NCBI RefSeq assembly: GCF_037023745.1
Contig: NZ_CP146101.1
Location: 5,906,001-5,970,000 of the forward strand
Reading direction: 5' to 3'
Length of the DNA: 64,000 nt
Source: Streptomyces sp. SCSIO 30461
GTDB lineage: Bacteria > Actinomycetota > Actinomycetes > Streptomycetales > Streptomycetaceae
The notes under the pieces are model-generated. The model ran no database searches and was not told the origin of the DNA. It saw only the letters and a list, made by a program, of their open reading frames with translations. Of this stretch, positions 43,976-53,784 are shown in pieces. The number at the start of each line of letters is the position of its first letter. The stretch's first letter is position 1. The translations under genes were made by a program, and so were the position numbers.

Positions 43976-44745
43976 CGCTCTTCTCTTCCGCCGCCTTCGG
44001 CCGCCAGCCAGACATAGCCGGCGAGCCGGCCGGTGGTGCGGTCGCGGCGATACGAGTAGTGATCGCCCGACTCCCGTGTGCAGATCGGCGACGCCCGGCG
44101 GTCCCGTACGCCGAGAGCCGCGAGCTGGGCGTGCACCCCGGCCGTGACATCCACGGCGGGAGTGCCCCAGCTTGTCCGCGACCACGCCTCGGGAACCACT
44201 GCCGCGACCTCGGCGCGCATCGTCTCGGGCACCTCGTAGCACCGCCCGCAGACGGCCGGTCCGGTGCGGGCCACGATCCGGTCCGGGGCGGCCCCGAGCT
44301 CGATCATGGCCGCGACCGCGGCGGGCACGACCCCCGCGACCATCCCGGGACGCCCCGCGTGTGCCGCGCCGACCACTCCGGCGACGGGGTCGGCGAGCAG
44401 AACCGGTGTGCAGTCGGCTGTGAGCACCGCCAGTGCGAGCCCGCGCCGTGCGGTCACCACCGCGTCCACCGCAGGGACGTCCCCGGCGGACGCGGCGCCC
44501 GCCGTCACCCAGGGGCCGTCGACCACGGCGACATCACGGCCGTGTACCTGGTTCATCCAGACCACGTGCTCCGGTTCGAGACCGAGCGCATGGGCGGCCA
44601 GCTCGCGGTTCGTGCGAACGGCGACGGGGTCATCGCCGACCGCGCCGCCGAGATTGAGCTCCCCGTACGGAGCGGCGCTCACTCCGCCCCACCTGTCGGT
44701 GAAGGCGAAGTGGGCGCCGCCCACGCTGTCCTGCCCTCGTATCAC
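43972..44745 (-). CDS. ylmD: YlmD/PgeF (LACC1-like) purine nucleoside phosphorylase/editing protein
   Basis: A 257-aa DUF152 protein with the metal-binding set NQVHGRD, VLTADCTPVLLADP and GAAHAGRPGMVAGV. Family members act as purine nucleoside phosphorylase/deaminase, and the E. coli protein PgeF corrects mis-incorporated L-Ser in peptidoglycan precursors, which would suit the cluster. Which activity applies here is not shown by the sequence. It begins 7 bp after the ftsZ stop. Confidence 0.92.
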   Translation of the reverse strand: MIRGQDSVGGAHFAFTDRWGGVSAAPYGELNLGGAVGDDPVAVRTNRELAAHALGLEPEHVVWMNQVHGRDVAVVDGPWVTAGAASAGDVPAVDAVVTARRGLALAVLTADCTPVLLADPVAGVVGAAHAGRPGMVAGVVPAAVAAMIELGAAPDRIVARTGPAVCGRCYEVPETMRAEVAAVVPEAWSRTSWGTPAVDVTAGVHAQLAALGVRDRRASPICTRESGDHYSYRRDRTTGRLAGYVWLAAEGGGREER

Positions 44746-44752
44746 CGCGAGT

Positions 44753-45958
44753 TCACTTCAGGAAATCCGGGACATCCAGCTCTTCGGCCTGGCTGTCGTA
44801 CGGACGCGCCGGGGGGACCTGCGGTACGGAACCGCCGGAGAGCGAGCTGTCGCCCGCGACCGGAGCCGGCTCGGCGGGGGCCGCCTGCTCCTCCCGCGGG
44901 GGCACCGCGCCGAGGCCGCCGATGGAGCGGGGCTCCGGGCGGGCCGGGGGCGCGGGCTCCTCGCGCTTGACTGCGGTCGAGCCGATCACGTTGTCCCGGC
45001 GGGCCGGGGGCTGGCCGCCGTCGAAGCCGGCCGCGATGACGGTGACCCGCACCTCGTCACCGAGGGCGTCATCGATGACGGCGCCGAAGATGATGTTGGC
45101 TTCGGGGTGGGCGGCCTCGCTGACCAGCTGGGCCGCCTCGTTGATCTCGAAGAGACCCAGGTCCGAGCCACCGGAGATGGAGAGCAGCACACCGCGGGCG
45201 CCGTCGATGGACGCCTCCAGCAGCGGCGAGGAGATCGCCATCTCGGCCGCGGCCACCGCGCGGTCGTCGCCACGGGCGGAACCGATGCCCATGAGGGCCG
45301 ATCCGGCCTCGGACATGACCGACTTGACGTCGGCGAAGTCCAGGTTGATCAGACCCGGTGTGGTGATCAGGTCGGTGATGCCCTGGACGCCAGAGAGCAG
45401 GACCTGGTCGGCCGACTTGAACGCGTCGAGCACGCTGACCTGGCGGTCCGAGATGGACAGCAGGCGGTCGTTCGGGATCACGATGAGGGTGTCGACCTCT
45501 TCGCGGAGCTCGGCGATGCCGTCCTCTGCCTGGTTGGCTCGGCGCCGGCCCTCGAAGGTGAACGGCCGAGTGACCACGCCGATGGTCAGGGCGCCCAGCG
45601 AGCGGGCGATGTTGGCCACGACGGGCGCGCCGCCGGTACCGGTGCCGCCGCCTTCGCCGGCGGTGACGAAGACCATGTCGGCCCCCTTGAGGACCTCCTC
45701 GATCTCCTCTCGGTGGTCCTCTGCCGCCTTGCGGCCGACGGCCGGGTTGGCTCCGGCGCCGAGGCCGCGGGTGAGCTCGCGGCCGACATCGAGCTTGACG
45801 TCGGCGTCGCTCATCAGCAGCGCCTGTGCGTCGGTGTTGATCGCGATGAACTCGACGCCCTTGAGGCCGACCTCGATCATCCGGTTGATGGCATTCACAC
45901 CACCGCCGCCGACACCGATGACCTTGATGACTGCGAGGTAGTTCTGCGGTGCTGCCAC
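44753..45958 (-). CDS. ftsZ: Cell division GTPase FtsZ
   Basis: A 401-aa tubulin homologue. The GTP-binding loop is [21 protein letters not shown]-terminal [17 protein letters not shown] and the synergy loop around [17 protein letters not shown] are intact. A 70-residue linker ends in the conserved tail ELDVPDFLK, which binds SepF and FtsW. It forms the Z ring for vegetative cross-walls and sporulation septa. GTG 45958 has GAGAGG upstream. A 276-bp region upstream carries promoter signals. Confidence 0.98.
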   Translation of the reverse strand: MAAPQNYLAVIKVIGVGGGGVNAINRMIEVGLKGVEFIAINTDAQALLMSDADVKLDVGRELTRGLGAGANPAVGRKAAEDHREEIEEVLKGADMVFVTAGEGGGTGTGGAPVVANIARSLGALTIGVVTRPFTFEGRRRANQAEDGIAELREEVDTLIVIPNDRLLSISDRQVSVLDAFKSADQVLLSGVQGITDLITTPGLINLDFADVKSVMSEAGSALMGIGSARGDDRAVAAAEMAISSPLLEASIDGARGVLLSISGGSDLGLFEINEAAQLVSEAAHPEANIIFGAVIDDALGDEVRVTVIAAGFDGGQPPARRDNVIGSTAVKREEPAPPARPEPRSIGGLGAVPPREEQAAPAEPAPVAGDSSLSGGSVPQVPPARPYDSQAEELDVPDFLK

Positions 45959-46054
45959 GTCGAAGGCCTCTCGCCTCGAGATACGTGTCGCCGCTTCGCG
46001 GGGGTTCCGCGCCGTGACGACGATGCCGATGGGACGGTTCGAAGTGCCGACCCA

Positions 46055-46079
46055 AACCCTAACGTTGAAGTTTAGGGTT
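46055..46079. promoter_or_regulatory. Inverted repeat in the ftsZ upstream region
   Basis: Exact arms AACCCTAA and TTAGGGTT around a 9-base centre lie about 97-121 bp upstream of the ftsZ start. On the minus strand a GGACAC motif follows nearby. It could be an operator for developmental regulators; no specific protein can be named. Confidence 0.5.
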
Positions 46080-46114
46080 ACCAGTGTCCGTCCTACTGGA
46101 CTCTCTCGAACGAG

Positions 46115-46144
46115 ACACTAAGTCGACAAGCGGCACGCGTTCAA
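46115..46144 (-). promoter_or_regulatory. Candidate ftsZ promoter
   Basis: On the minus strand TTGAAC (46139-46144), an 18-bp spacer and TAGTGT (46115-46120) give a transcript start near 46108, about 150 bp before ftsZ. Streptomyces ftsZ is known to have several promoters, one sporulation-induced. Confidence 0.55.
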
Positions 46145-46234
46145 CGAACACGCCGAACCTCCCGTTTTTCTTTTCACCCTATGTGATCAGCCGTTGCGCT
46201 GACCAACCAGGGTGCTGACCTGGGCGTTTGCACG

Positions 46235-47107
46235 TCAACTCCCCGCAGCCGCAGGGGCCGTCGGGGCACTGACATCGAAGCGCCGGGCATCCGGCTGCGC
46301 TTTCAGCAGTGCGGTAAGCGCCCGCGCCTTGGCCTCGCCGTCGTCACCGCTGCCCCACAGCACCGTTCTGCCCCGCGTCAACTTCAGGGTGATGGAGTCA
46401 TACGAACTGATTTCCACAGAACGCAGCGCCTTTGCGGTGGCCCGCGGAAGCGCGGAAGTGGCCAGGACCGCCTCCCGCACCAGTCGCCGTTCCCCGAAGC
46501 GACGCAGGCTGGAGGGCTGGACGGCAGTCAGCTCCAGCAGGGGCAGACCTTCGGGGGCGGTGTCGACGGTCGAGAACCGCACTCCCTGTGAGTCCAACTC
46601 GACAAACTTCCCGCCCTCTTCGACAAGAAGCACAGGCTTTCGCTCCACCACGGTCAATTCGATCCCGTGCGGCCAGGAGCGGACCGCCTGGACCGAGTCG
46701 ATCCGCGGCAGTTCCCGGCGCAACCGCGCCTCGATGGCCTCCAGATCGACCGAGACCAGTGGCGATCCGATCGGAACGGCCGCGGCTCGCTCGACCTCGC
46801 GCGGGGTGAGCACCGCCGCGCCGGAGACCCGGACCTCATCGGTGCGCAGCCAGGAGGAGCCGTACAGCAGCCAGACCCCCGCGCCCGAGAGGACGACCAG
46901 CGCCGACACGGACAGCATCATCCGCAGCCGGAACACCCGGGACCGACTGCGACCGGGAGCCCCCTTTGACGAACCCGACGAACCCGACCGGCCCTGGCGA
47001 CCGGACCGACCGGACCGACCGGACCGACCGGACCGACCGGACCGACCGGACGGAGACTGGCCGTTCTGCTTGCCCGCACCGCGTTCGGCGGTCGTCGGTC
47101 CGGCCAT
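46235..47107 (-). CDS. ftsQ: Divisome protein FtsQ
   Basis: A 290-aa bitopic protein. The cytoplasmic N-terminus is basic with repeated GRS triplets. A membrane helix lies near residues 64-82 (LSVSALVVLSGAGVWLLYG), followed by the POTRA domain (LRTDEVRVSGAAVLTPREVE to AVRSWPHGIELTVVERKPVL) and the FtsQ beta domain. It links FtsL/DivIC to the septal synthase. ATG 47107 has AACGGAG directly upstream. It stands apart from murG by 223 bp. Confidence 0.93.
   Translation of the reverse strand: MAGPTTAERGAGKQNGQSPSGRSGRSGRSGRSGRSGRQGRSGSSGSSKGAPGRSRSRVFRLRMMLSVSALVVLSGAGVWLLYGSSWLRTDEVRVSGAAVLTPREVERAAAVPIGSPLVSVDLEAIEARLRRELPRIDSVQAVRSWPHGIELTVVERKPVLLVEEGGKFVELDSQGVRFSTVDTAPEGLPLLELTAVQPSSLRRFGERRLVREAVLATSALPRATAKALRSVEISSYDSITLKLTRGRTVLWGSGDDGEAKARALTALLKAQPDARRFDVSAPTAPAAAGS
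47001..47050 (-). repeat. 9-bp tandem repeat in ftsQ
   Basis: Five exact copies of CCGGACCGA (47001-47045) plus a partial sixth encode the GRS repeats of the FtsQ cytoplasmic tail. Copy number can change without shifting the frame. Confidence 0.97.
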
Positions 47108-47330
47108 CTCCGTTCCCTGCCTTTCGTCGTGCTGCCGCGCCCTGCCCGCCGCGGCCTGGGCTGTGTCTGACGGATCCCACCTGGATCGCGCCCCGGCACG
47201 CGCACTCGCGGCGTTGTCGGGTTCATCCGAGTACACCCAGTACGAGGATGAACCTCCGCCTTGCGATTGCACGCACCAAACGCCGCGAGCCACACCCTGC
47301 GGGCGGACGGAGCTACTTTCGCAACACGCC

Positions 47331-48425
47331 TTAGCGGCGCGCCCTGGCGGCAATCGCTTCGTAGACCATTCCGACAAGCAGATCGTCTGCATCCCGGCGC
47401 CCGAACTCCGCGGCGGCGCGAGACATCTCGTACAACCGGTGCGGATCCGCCAGCACCGGGAGCACATTCCCCTGGACCCACTGCGGGCTCAGTTCGGCAT
47501 CGTCCACCAGGAGTCCGCCACCGGCCTTCACCACCGGTTGGGCGTTGAGCCGCTGTTCGCCGTTGCCGATCGGCAGCGGTACGTACGCGGCGGGCAGCCC
47601 GACGGCGGAAAGCTCGGCGACGGTCATGGCGCCCGCGCGGCACAGCATCATGTCTGCCGCGGCATACGCAAGATCCATCCGGTCCAGATACGGTACCGGG
47701 ATGTAGGGCGGCATTCCGGGCATGTTGTCCACGCGCGGCAGTTCGTTCTTGGGGCCGACCGCGTGCAGGATCTGGATTCCGGAGCGCTGGAGCAGCGGAG
47801 CGACCTGCTGGACCACCTCGTTGAGCCGCCGAGCTCCCTGGGACCCGCCGGAGACCAGCAGTGTCGGCAGGTTGGGGTCGAGCCCGAAGGCGGCGCGGGC
47901 CTCGGGGCGCATCCGCGCCCGGTCCAGGGTCGCGATGGAGCGGCGCAGCGGGATGCCGATGTAGCGGGCGTCGCGCAGCTTGCTGTCCGGGGTGGAGACC
48001 GCCACACCGGCCGCGTAGCGGGAGCCGATCTTGTTGGCCAGACCCGGACGGGCGTTGGCCTCGTGGACGACGATCGGCACACCGAGCCGCTTGGCCGCGA
48101 GATAGCCGGGCAGTGCGACATAGCCGCCGAATCCGACGACGCAGTCGGCCTTGGTGCGCTCCAGGATCTGCTCGGCGGCCTTGATGGTGCCGCGCAGCCG
48201 CCCGGGAACCGTGATCAGTTCGGGCGTGGGCTTGCGCGGCAGCGGCACCGCGGGGATGAGGGCCAGTTCATAGCCGCGCTCGGGGACGAGCCTGGTCTCC
48301 AGACCCCGCTCAGTGCCGAGTGCTGTGATGCCCACGGTCGGGTCCTGCCTGCGCAGGGCGTCCGCGAGGGCGAGCGCGGGCTCGATGTGGCCGGCGGTCC
48401 CCCCGCCGGCGAGTACGACATGCAC
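47331..48425 (-). CDS. murG: UDP-GlcNAc:lipid I transferase MurG
   Basis: A 364-aa GT28 glycosyltransferase making lipid II at the inner membrane face. Motifs: [74 protein letters not shown] and [23 protein letters not shown] 48425 starts 6 bp after the ftsW stop. No murC follows, unlike in many bacteria. Confidence 0.97.
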   Translation of the reverse strand: MHVVLAGGGTAGHIEPALALADALRRQDPTVGITALGTERGLETRLVPERGYELALIPAVPLPRKPTPELITVPGRLRGTIKAAEQILERTKADCVVGFGGYVALPGYLAAKRLGVPIVVHEANARPGLANKIGSRYAAGVAVSTPDSKLRDARYIGIPLRRSIATLDRARMRPEARAAFGLDPNLPTLLVSGGSQGARRLNEVVQQVAPLLQRSGIQILHAVGPKNELPRVDNMPGMPPYIPVPYLDRMDLAYAAADMMLCRAGAMTVAELSAVGLPAAYVPLPIGNGEQRLNAQPVVKAGGGLLVDDAELSPQWVQGNVLPVLADPHRLYEMSRAAAEFGRRDADDLLVGMVYEAIAARARR

Positions 48426-48431
48426 CGAATT

Positions 48432-49790
48432 TCACCGCTCTCCGGACGGACGCTTCGTCGTGCGCCGTCTCATCGTCTTCCATCTCACCCCGGACCCGCG
48501 AACGGCCAAGGCCGCCTTCGCGGCGGGGTCCTCACGCGCGAACGCGATCAGCAGCCCCACAGCGAACATGGTCGGCAGCAGGGCGGAGCCCCCGTAAGAG
48601 AACAGCGGGAGGGGGACTCCGGCGATCGGCAGCAGACCGAGCACCGCACCGATGTTGATCACGGCCTGAGCCGTGATCCAGGTGGTCGCTCCTCCCGCGG
48701 CGTACCTCACGAAGGGATCCTCCGTGCGTCCGGCCACGCGGATACCCGCATAGCCTAGAGCCGCGAAGAGAGTGAGCACCGACAGCGTCCCCGCCAGCCC
48801 CAGCTCCTCCCCGGTGATAGCGAAGATGAAGTCGGTGTGCGCTTCGGGTAGTTGACCCCATTTTTCCACACTCGCGCCGATGCCGGAACCGAACCATCCG
48901 CCGGACGCGAGCGCGTAGATCCCGTGGACCGCCTGCCAGCAGATGTCCCCGGGGCCCGGGTCGGTGGCGCCGACGCACTGGAAGCGGTCCATCCGGTTGG
49001 GACTGGTCTTGATCAGCACGGCGCCGATCACCACGGCTACGGCGAGCACTCCGGTGAACAGTCTGGTGGGTGCCCCGGCCAGCCAGAGCAGCCCGAAGAG
49101 GATCGCGGTGAGGACGATCGAGGTGCCCATGTCCCCGCCGAGCATGATCAGCCCCAGCAGTATGAAGGCCACCGGCACCAGCGGCACCAGCAGGTGCTTC
49201 CACTGGGTGAGCAGGCGTCTGTCCTGTTTGCGGGCGAGGAGGTCGGCTCCCCAGAGGAGCAGGGCGAGTTTGGCGAACTCACTGGGCTGGAGCTGGAAGG
49301 GACCGCCGAGGTAGATCCAGTTCTGGTTGCCGTTGACGGAACGCCCTATCCCCGGGATCTGCACCAGCACCATCAGGAACACACTGCCGATGAGCAGGGG
49401 GTAGGCGAGCGCCCGGTGGAGCCGGGACGGCATCCGGGACGCGACCAGCAGCAGCACGGTGCCGATGAGCGCAGCCACGAACTGCTTGCGGAAGAAGTAC
49501 GAGGGGGCGAGTGAGTACGTCAGCGCCGTGATCATCGAGGCGGAGTAGACCATCACCAGGCCGAGCCCGGTGATCAGCAGCCCGGCGCCGAGGATCACGT
49601 AGTACGCGGTGAGGGGTCTGTCCCAGGCTCGTCGCACCTGCTCGATGATCCGCCGGGGCCCGCCCGCAGGTGGTCCTCCGGAGCCGCTGCCACGGCTCGT
49701 CGCCGCGCGGCGCGCGGCGGGACGGCCACGCGCCGGGCTCCGCACGGAGCTGCCGCGCGGCAGCGCTGCGGCGGGGTCGTGCTGCGGCAT
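48432..49790 (-). CDS. ftsW: SEDS glycosyltransferase FtsW
   Basis: A 452-aa integral membrane protein with about ten helices that polymerises lipid II at the septum with FtsI. Conserved segments: VMVYSASMITALTYS, NQNWIYLGGPFQLQPSEFAK, GGDMGTSIV, GGWFGSGIGASVEKWGQLPE, HTDFIFAITGEELGLAG and PLFSYGGSALLPTMFAVGLL. The N-terminal 55 residues are a cytoplasmic Pro/Arg tail and the C-terminus is basic. It follows murD by 50 bp. Confidence 0.97.
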   Translation of the reverse strand: MPQHDPAAALPRGSSVRSPARGRPAARRAATSRGSGSGGPPAGGPRRIIEQVRRAWDRPLTAYYVILGAGLLITGLGLVMVYSASMITALTYSLAPSYFFRKQFVAALIGTVLLLVASRMPSRLHRALAYPLLIGSVFLMVLVQIPGIGRSVNGNQNWIYLGGPFQLQPSEFAKLALLLWGADLLARKQDRRLLTQWKHLLVPLVPVAFILLGLIMLGGDMGTSIVLTAILFGLLWLAGAPTRLFTGVLAVAVVIGAVLIKTSPNRMDRFQCVGATDPGPGDICWQAVHGIYALASGGWFGSGIGASVEKWGQLPEAHTDFIFAITGEELGLAGTLSVLTLFAALGYAGIRVAGRTEDPFVRYAAGGATTWITAQAVINIGAVLGLLPIAGVPLPLFSYGGSALLPTMFAVGLLIAFAREDPAAKAALAVRGSGVRWKTMRRRTTKRPSGER

Positions 49791-49840
49791 GGGCGGTGTC
49801 CCCCTCCAGTCGTGGGCGGTGGCGACGGGGACCGGGCCGG

Positions 49841-51268
49841 TCAGGCGTGTTCGGCGGCGAGTGTCCGGACGGCGTCCGCGAAGGCCTCGCCCCGCTCGTT
49901 GTAGTTGGTGAACATGTCCATCGAGGCACAGGCGGGAGCCAGCAGGACCGTGTCACCCGGCTGCGCGAGCCCCGCCGCTTCGCGGACCGCCGCGGCCATC
50001 GCACCAGTGTCGGTCCGGTCGATGTCGACCACCGGGACCTCGGGGGCGTGTCGCGCCAGCGCTTCGGCGACCAGCACGCGATCGGCGCCCATGAGCACGA
50101 CGGCTCGCAGCCGCTGCGCGGACACCCGGACCAGTTCGTCGAACTCCGCGCCCTTCGCCAGCCCGCCCGCGATCCATACGATCGGGTCGTATGCCGCCAA
50201 GGAAGCCTCGGCGGCATGCGTGTTGGTGGCCTTGGAGTCGTCGACGTAGGCGACGCCCGCCACATCCGCCACATGCTCGATGCGGTGGGCGTCGGGGCGG
50301 AAGGCACGCAGCCCGTCCCTTACCGCCGCGGGGGCGACGCCGAAGGCGCGGGCGAGGGCCGCCGCAGCCAGCGCGTTGGCGATGTTGTGCGGCGCCGGCG
50401 GGTTGACGTCGGAGACCTCGGCCAGTTCCTGGGCGTGCTTCTGCCGGTTCTCGACGAACGCGCGGTCCACGAGGATGCCGTCCACCACACCGAGTTGGGA
50501 GGGTCCGGGGGCACCGAGGGTGAAACCGATCGCACGGCAGCCCTCCACCACGTCGGCCTCGCGCACCAGGTCCTCGGTGGCGGGGTCGGCGGCGTTGTAG
50601 ACGCAGGCGACCGTGTTGCCCTCGTAGATCCGGCCCTTGTCTGCCGCGTAGGCCGCCATCGAGCCGTGCCAGTCGAGGTGGTCGGGCGCCAGGTTGAGCA
50701 CGGCGGCGGAGTGGGCGCGCAGCGAGGGAGCCCAGTGCAGCTGGTAGCTGGAGAGCTCGACGGCCAGCACGTCGTACTTGTCCTCGCCCAGGACGGCGTC
50801 CAGCAGCGAGACGCCGATGTTGCCGACGGCCGCCGTCCTCAGACCGGCCGCCTCCAGGATGGAGGCCAGCATCCGCACGGTCGTGGTCTTGCCGTTGGTG
50901 CCGGTGACCGCGAGCCAAGGCGCCGCTTCCCTGCCGTCCAGGCCGCGAAGCCGCCAGGCCAGCTCCACATCGCCCCAGACCTCCACGCCCGCATCGGCGG
51001 CTGCGGTGAACAGCGGTTTGTCGGGCTTCCAGCCGGGCGCGGTGACGACCAGCCCGGTGCCCTCCGGCAGGGTGGCCCCGTCGCCGAGGCGGACGGCGAT
51101 GCCCTCCGCCTCCAGTTGCGCGGCCTGCGCACGCGCACCCGCGTCGTCACCGTCGTTGACGACCGTGACGACCGCGCCCAGGCCGTGCAGGACGCGTGCG
51201 GCCGGAATGCCGCTCACGCCGAGCCCGGCGACGGTGACGTGCTTGCCCTGCCAGTCCCGCGTACTCAC
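49841..51268 (-). CDS. murD: UDP-MurNAc-L-Ala:D-Glu ligase MurD
   Basis: A 475-aa Mur ligase. N-terminal Rossmann: VTVAGLGVSGIPAARVL. P-loop: AVTGTNGKTTTVRMLASILE. Others: NLAPDHLDWHGSMAAYAADK, HNIANALAAAALARAFGV and YVDDSKATNTHAAEASLAAY. It adds D-glutamate to the peptide stem. GTG 51268 overlaps the mraY stop (GTGA); the longer upstream frame is a shadow of mraY. Confidence 0.96.
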   Translation of the reverse strand: MSTRDWQGKHVTVAGLGVSGIPAARVLHGLGAVVTVVNDGDDAGARAQAAQLEAEGIAVRLGDGATLPEGTGLVVTAPGWKPDKPLFTAAADAGVEVWGDVELAWRLRGLDGREAAPWLAVTGTNGKTTTVRMLASILEAAGLRTAAVGNIGVSLLDAVLGEDKYDVLAVELSSYQLHWAPSLRAHSAAVLNLAPDHLDWHGSMAAYAADKGRIYEGNTVACVYNAADPATEDLVREADVVEGCRAIGFTLGAPGPSQLGVVDGILVDRAFVENRQKHAQELAEVSDVNPPAPHNIANALAAAALARAFGVAPAAVRDGLRAFRPDAHRIEHVADVAGVAYVDDSKATNTHAAEASLAAYDPIVWIAGGLAKGAEFDELVRVSAQRLRAVVLMGADRVLVAEALARHAPEVPVVDIDRTDTGAMAAAVREAAGLAQPGDTVLLAPACASMDMFTNYNERGEAFADAVRTLAAEHA

Positions 51269-52335
51269 TTGTCGGCCGCCCATCCCGCGTAGAAGAGGCC
51301 CAGACCCACGATGACGCACATGCCCTGAATGATCCAGAAACGCACCACCACCAGCACTTCCGACCAGCCCTTGAGCTCGAAGTGGTGCTGGAGCGGGGCC
51401 ATCCGGAAGACCCGCTTGCCGGTGAGCCGGAAGGAGCCGACCTGGATGACCACCGACATGGTGATCAGCACGAACAGACCGCCGAGCAGGGCGAGCAGCA
51501 GCTCGGTACGGGAGCAGATCGCGAGGCCCGCCAGCGCGCCGCCGAGGGCGAGCGAGCCGGTGTCCCCCATGAAGATCTTGGCCGGTGAGGTGTTCCACCA
51601 CAGGAAGCCGAAGCAGGCGCCCATCAGCGCGGAGGCGACCACGGCGAGGTCGAGCGGGTCGCGCACCTCGAAGCAGGCGTTGGGGTTGGTCAACGTGTTC
51701 GCGTTGGCGCACCACTCCTGGAACTGCCAGAGCCCGATGAAGGTGTAGGCGCCGAAGACCATCACGGAGGCTCCGGTGGCCAGACCGTCCAGACCGTCCG
51801 TGAGGTTCACGCCGTTCGACATCGCGAGGATCATGAACAGCGCCCAGACCACGAACAGCACCGGGCCGATGGACCAGCCGAAGTCGGTGACGAAGGAGAG
51901 CCGGGTGGACGCGGGTGTCTGGCCGCGGATGTCGGCGAACTGGAGTGACAGCACGGCGAAGGCGATACCGACGATCAGCTGTCCGGCCATCTTCGCCTTG
52001 GCCCGCAGACCGAGCGACCGCTGCTTGACGATCTTGATGTAGTCGTCCAGGAAGCCGACCAGGCCCATGCCCGCCATCAGAAACAGCACCAGCACGCCCG
52101 AGAACGAGGGCTTCTCACCGGTGATCACCTTGGCGAGGGCGTAGGCGATGAGCGTGGCCAGGATGAAGGCGATACCGCCCATCGTGGGCGTGCCCTTCTT
52201 GCTGCCGTGGCTGCGCGGGCCGTCGTCGCGGATGAACTGGCCATAGCCCTTCCGGGCCAGCAGCTTGATCAGCAGCGGGGTGCCGATGAGCGTCAGGAAG
52301 AGCCCGATGGCCCCCGAGAAGAGGATCTGCCTCAT
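51265..52335 (-). CDS. mraY: Phospho-MurNAc-pentapeptide translocase MraY
   Basis: A 356-aa, ten-helix enzyme making lipid I. The signature is MSNGVNLTDGLDGLATGAS, with GSKKGTPTMGGIAFILATLI at the N-terminal part, GDTGSLALGGALAGLAI and LQHHFELKGWSEVLVVVRFW. It overlaps murF (ATGA) and murD (GTGA). Confidence 0.97.
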   Translation of the reverse strand: MRQILFSGAIGLFLTLIGTPLLIKLLARKGYGQFIRDDGPRSHGSKKGTPTMGGIAFILATLIAYALAKVITGEKPSFSGVLVLFLMAGMGLVGFLDDYIKIVKQRSLGLRAKAKMAGQLIVGIAFAVLSLQFADIRGQTPASTRLSFVTDFGWSIGPVLFVVWALFMILAMSNGVNLTDGLDGLATGASVMVFGAYTFIGLWQFQEWCANANTLTNPNACFEVRDPLDLAVVASALMGACFGFLWWNTSPAKIFMGDTGSLALGGALAGLAICSRTELLLALLGGLFVLITMSVVIQVGSFRLTGKRVFRMAPLQHHFELKGWSEVLVVVRFWIIQGMCVIVGLGLFYAGWAADK

Positions 52336-53780
52336 CGACCGGCTACCTGCCCCTCGGAAGAGCCCGCCGAGGTCCCCGTGTTCTCGAGCAGCGCCTGGGC
52401 GATCCGCTCAAGCCCGGCCGACCTCGAAGCCTTCACCAGCACGACGTCTCCCGGGCGCAGCTCTCTGCGCAACAGGTCAACCGCCGCCTGCGCGTCGGAC
52501 ACGTGCACCGACTCCTCACCCCACGAACCCTCGTTGTAAGCGCCCAGTTGCAACCAGGACGCTTCCCTGCCCCCGACTGCCACGAGCTTGCTGACGTTGA
52601 GCCGGACGACAAGCCGTCCGACCGCGTCGTGCTCGGCGAGCGCCTCGTCCCCGAGCTCGGCCATCGGGCCGAGCACCGCCCAGGTGCGTCCCCCGGCGGC
52701 TCGTGCGGCCGCTCCCATGGCCACGAGCGCGCGCAGGGCGGCCCTCATGGACTCGGGGTTCGCGTTGTAGGCGTCGTTGACGATCGTCACGCCGTCCGGA
52801 CGCTCGGTGACCTCCATCCGCCAGCGGGAGAGGGTGCCGGCCTCGGAGAGCGCGGTGGCGATCTCATCGGCGGGCATGCCCAACTCATGGGCGACGGTGG
52901 CCGCGGCGAGCGCGTTCGACACGTGGTGCTCACCGTACAGCCGCAAGGTCACATCGCCGCACCCGGATGGTGTGCGAAGCAGGAATGCGGGCTGCCCGCT
53001 CGGCGTCAACCGCACGTTCTCCGCCCGTACGTCCGCTTCGCCCGCCTCGCCGAACAGCACGACGCGCGCCTTCGTACGGGAGGCCATGGCGCGCACGAGG
53101 GGGTCGTCGGCGTTGAGCACCGCGATTCCGCCCCGCTCGGCGGGCGGCAGGCACTCCACCAGCTCGCCCTTGGCCTGGGCGATCTGCTCACGGCCGCCGA
53201 ACTCGCCGATGTGGGCGCTGCCGACGTTGAGCACCACGCCGATGCGCGGCGGGGTGAGACCGGTGAGATAGCGGATGTGGCCGATGCCGCGGGCGCCCAT
53301 CTCCAGTACGAGATGGCGCGTTTCCGCCGTCGCGCGCAGCGCGGTCAGCGGCAGGCCGATCTCGTTGTTGAGGGAACCGGGTGTCCACACCGTGGGGGCG
53401 TGACGCTCCAGCAGCTGGGCGATGAGGTCCTTGGTGGAGGTCTTCCCGGCGGAGCCGGTGAGGGCGACGACCTCCGTGCCGAGCCGCTCGACCACGGCGC
53501 GGGCCAGCGCGCCGAGCGCGGTCTGCACGTCGTCCACGACGATGGCGGGCACACCGACGGGGCGTACCGCGAGCACCGCGACGGCACCCGCAGCGACCGC
53601 GCGCTCCGCGTAGTCATGGCCATCGGCGTGCTCACCCGCGAAGGCGGCGAAGAGACTGCCGGACTCGACCTGCCGGGAGTCGATGACGACGGGTCCGGTG
53701 ACCTGGATGGCCGGATCCGGTATGTCGTGGGTCTGCCCGCCGACGACATGGGCGATCTCGGCGAGGGAGAGGGCGATCAC
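52332..53780 (-). CDS. murF: UDP-MurNAc-tripeptide:D-Ala-D-Ala ligase MurF
   Basis: A 482-aa Mur ligase adding D-Ala-D-Ala. P-loop ALTGSAGKTSTKDLIAQLLE; also WTPGSLNNEIGLPLTALRA, VLNVGSAHIGEFGGREQIA and VIVNDAYNANPESMRAALRA-type segments (here TIVNDAYNANPES). GTG 53780 has AGGGATG upstream and starts 4 bp after the murE stop; the longer frame is a murE shadow. Confidence 0.96.
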   Translation of the reverse strand: MIALSLAEIAHVVGGQTHDIPDPAIQVTGPVVIDSRQVESGSLFAAFAGEHADGHDYAERAVAAGAVAVLAVRPVGVPAIVVDDVQTALGALARAVVERLGTEVVALTGSAGKTSTKDLIAQLLERHAPTVWTPGSLNNEIGLPLTALRATAETRHLVLEMGARGIGHIRYLTGLTPPRIGVVLNVGSAHIGEFGGREQIAQAKGELVECLPPAERGGIAVLNADDPLVRAMASRTKARVVLFGEAGEADVRAENVRLTPSGQPAFLLRTPSGCGDVTLRLYGEHHVSNALAAATVAHELGMPADEIATALSEAGTLSRWRMEVTERPDGVTIVNDAYNANPESMRAALRALVAMGAAARAAGGRTWAVLGPMAELGDEALAEHDAVGRLVVRLNVSKLVAVGGREASWLQLGAYNEGSWGEESVHVSDAQAAVDLLRRELRPGDVVLVKASRSAGLERIAQALLENTGTSAGSSEGQVAGR

Positions 53781-53784
53781 TGCT

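Noticed and set aside
46055..46079. CCCTAA/TTAGGG telomere-like sequence
   Set aside because: Only single copies forming one inverted repeat in the ftsZ upstream region; not a telomere or tandem array.
47001..47050. Short regular repeats that might suggest a CRISPR array
   Set aside because: The 9-bp units have no spacers and are in frame in ftsQ; no cas genes are present.
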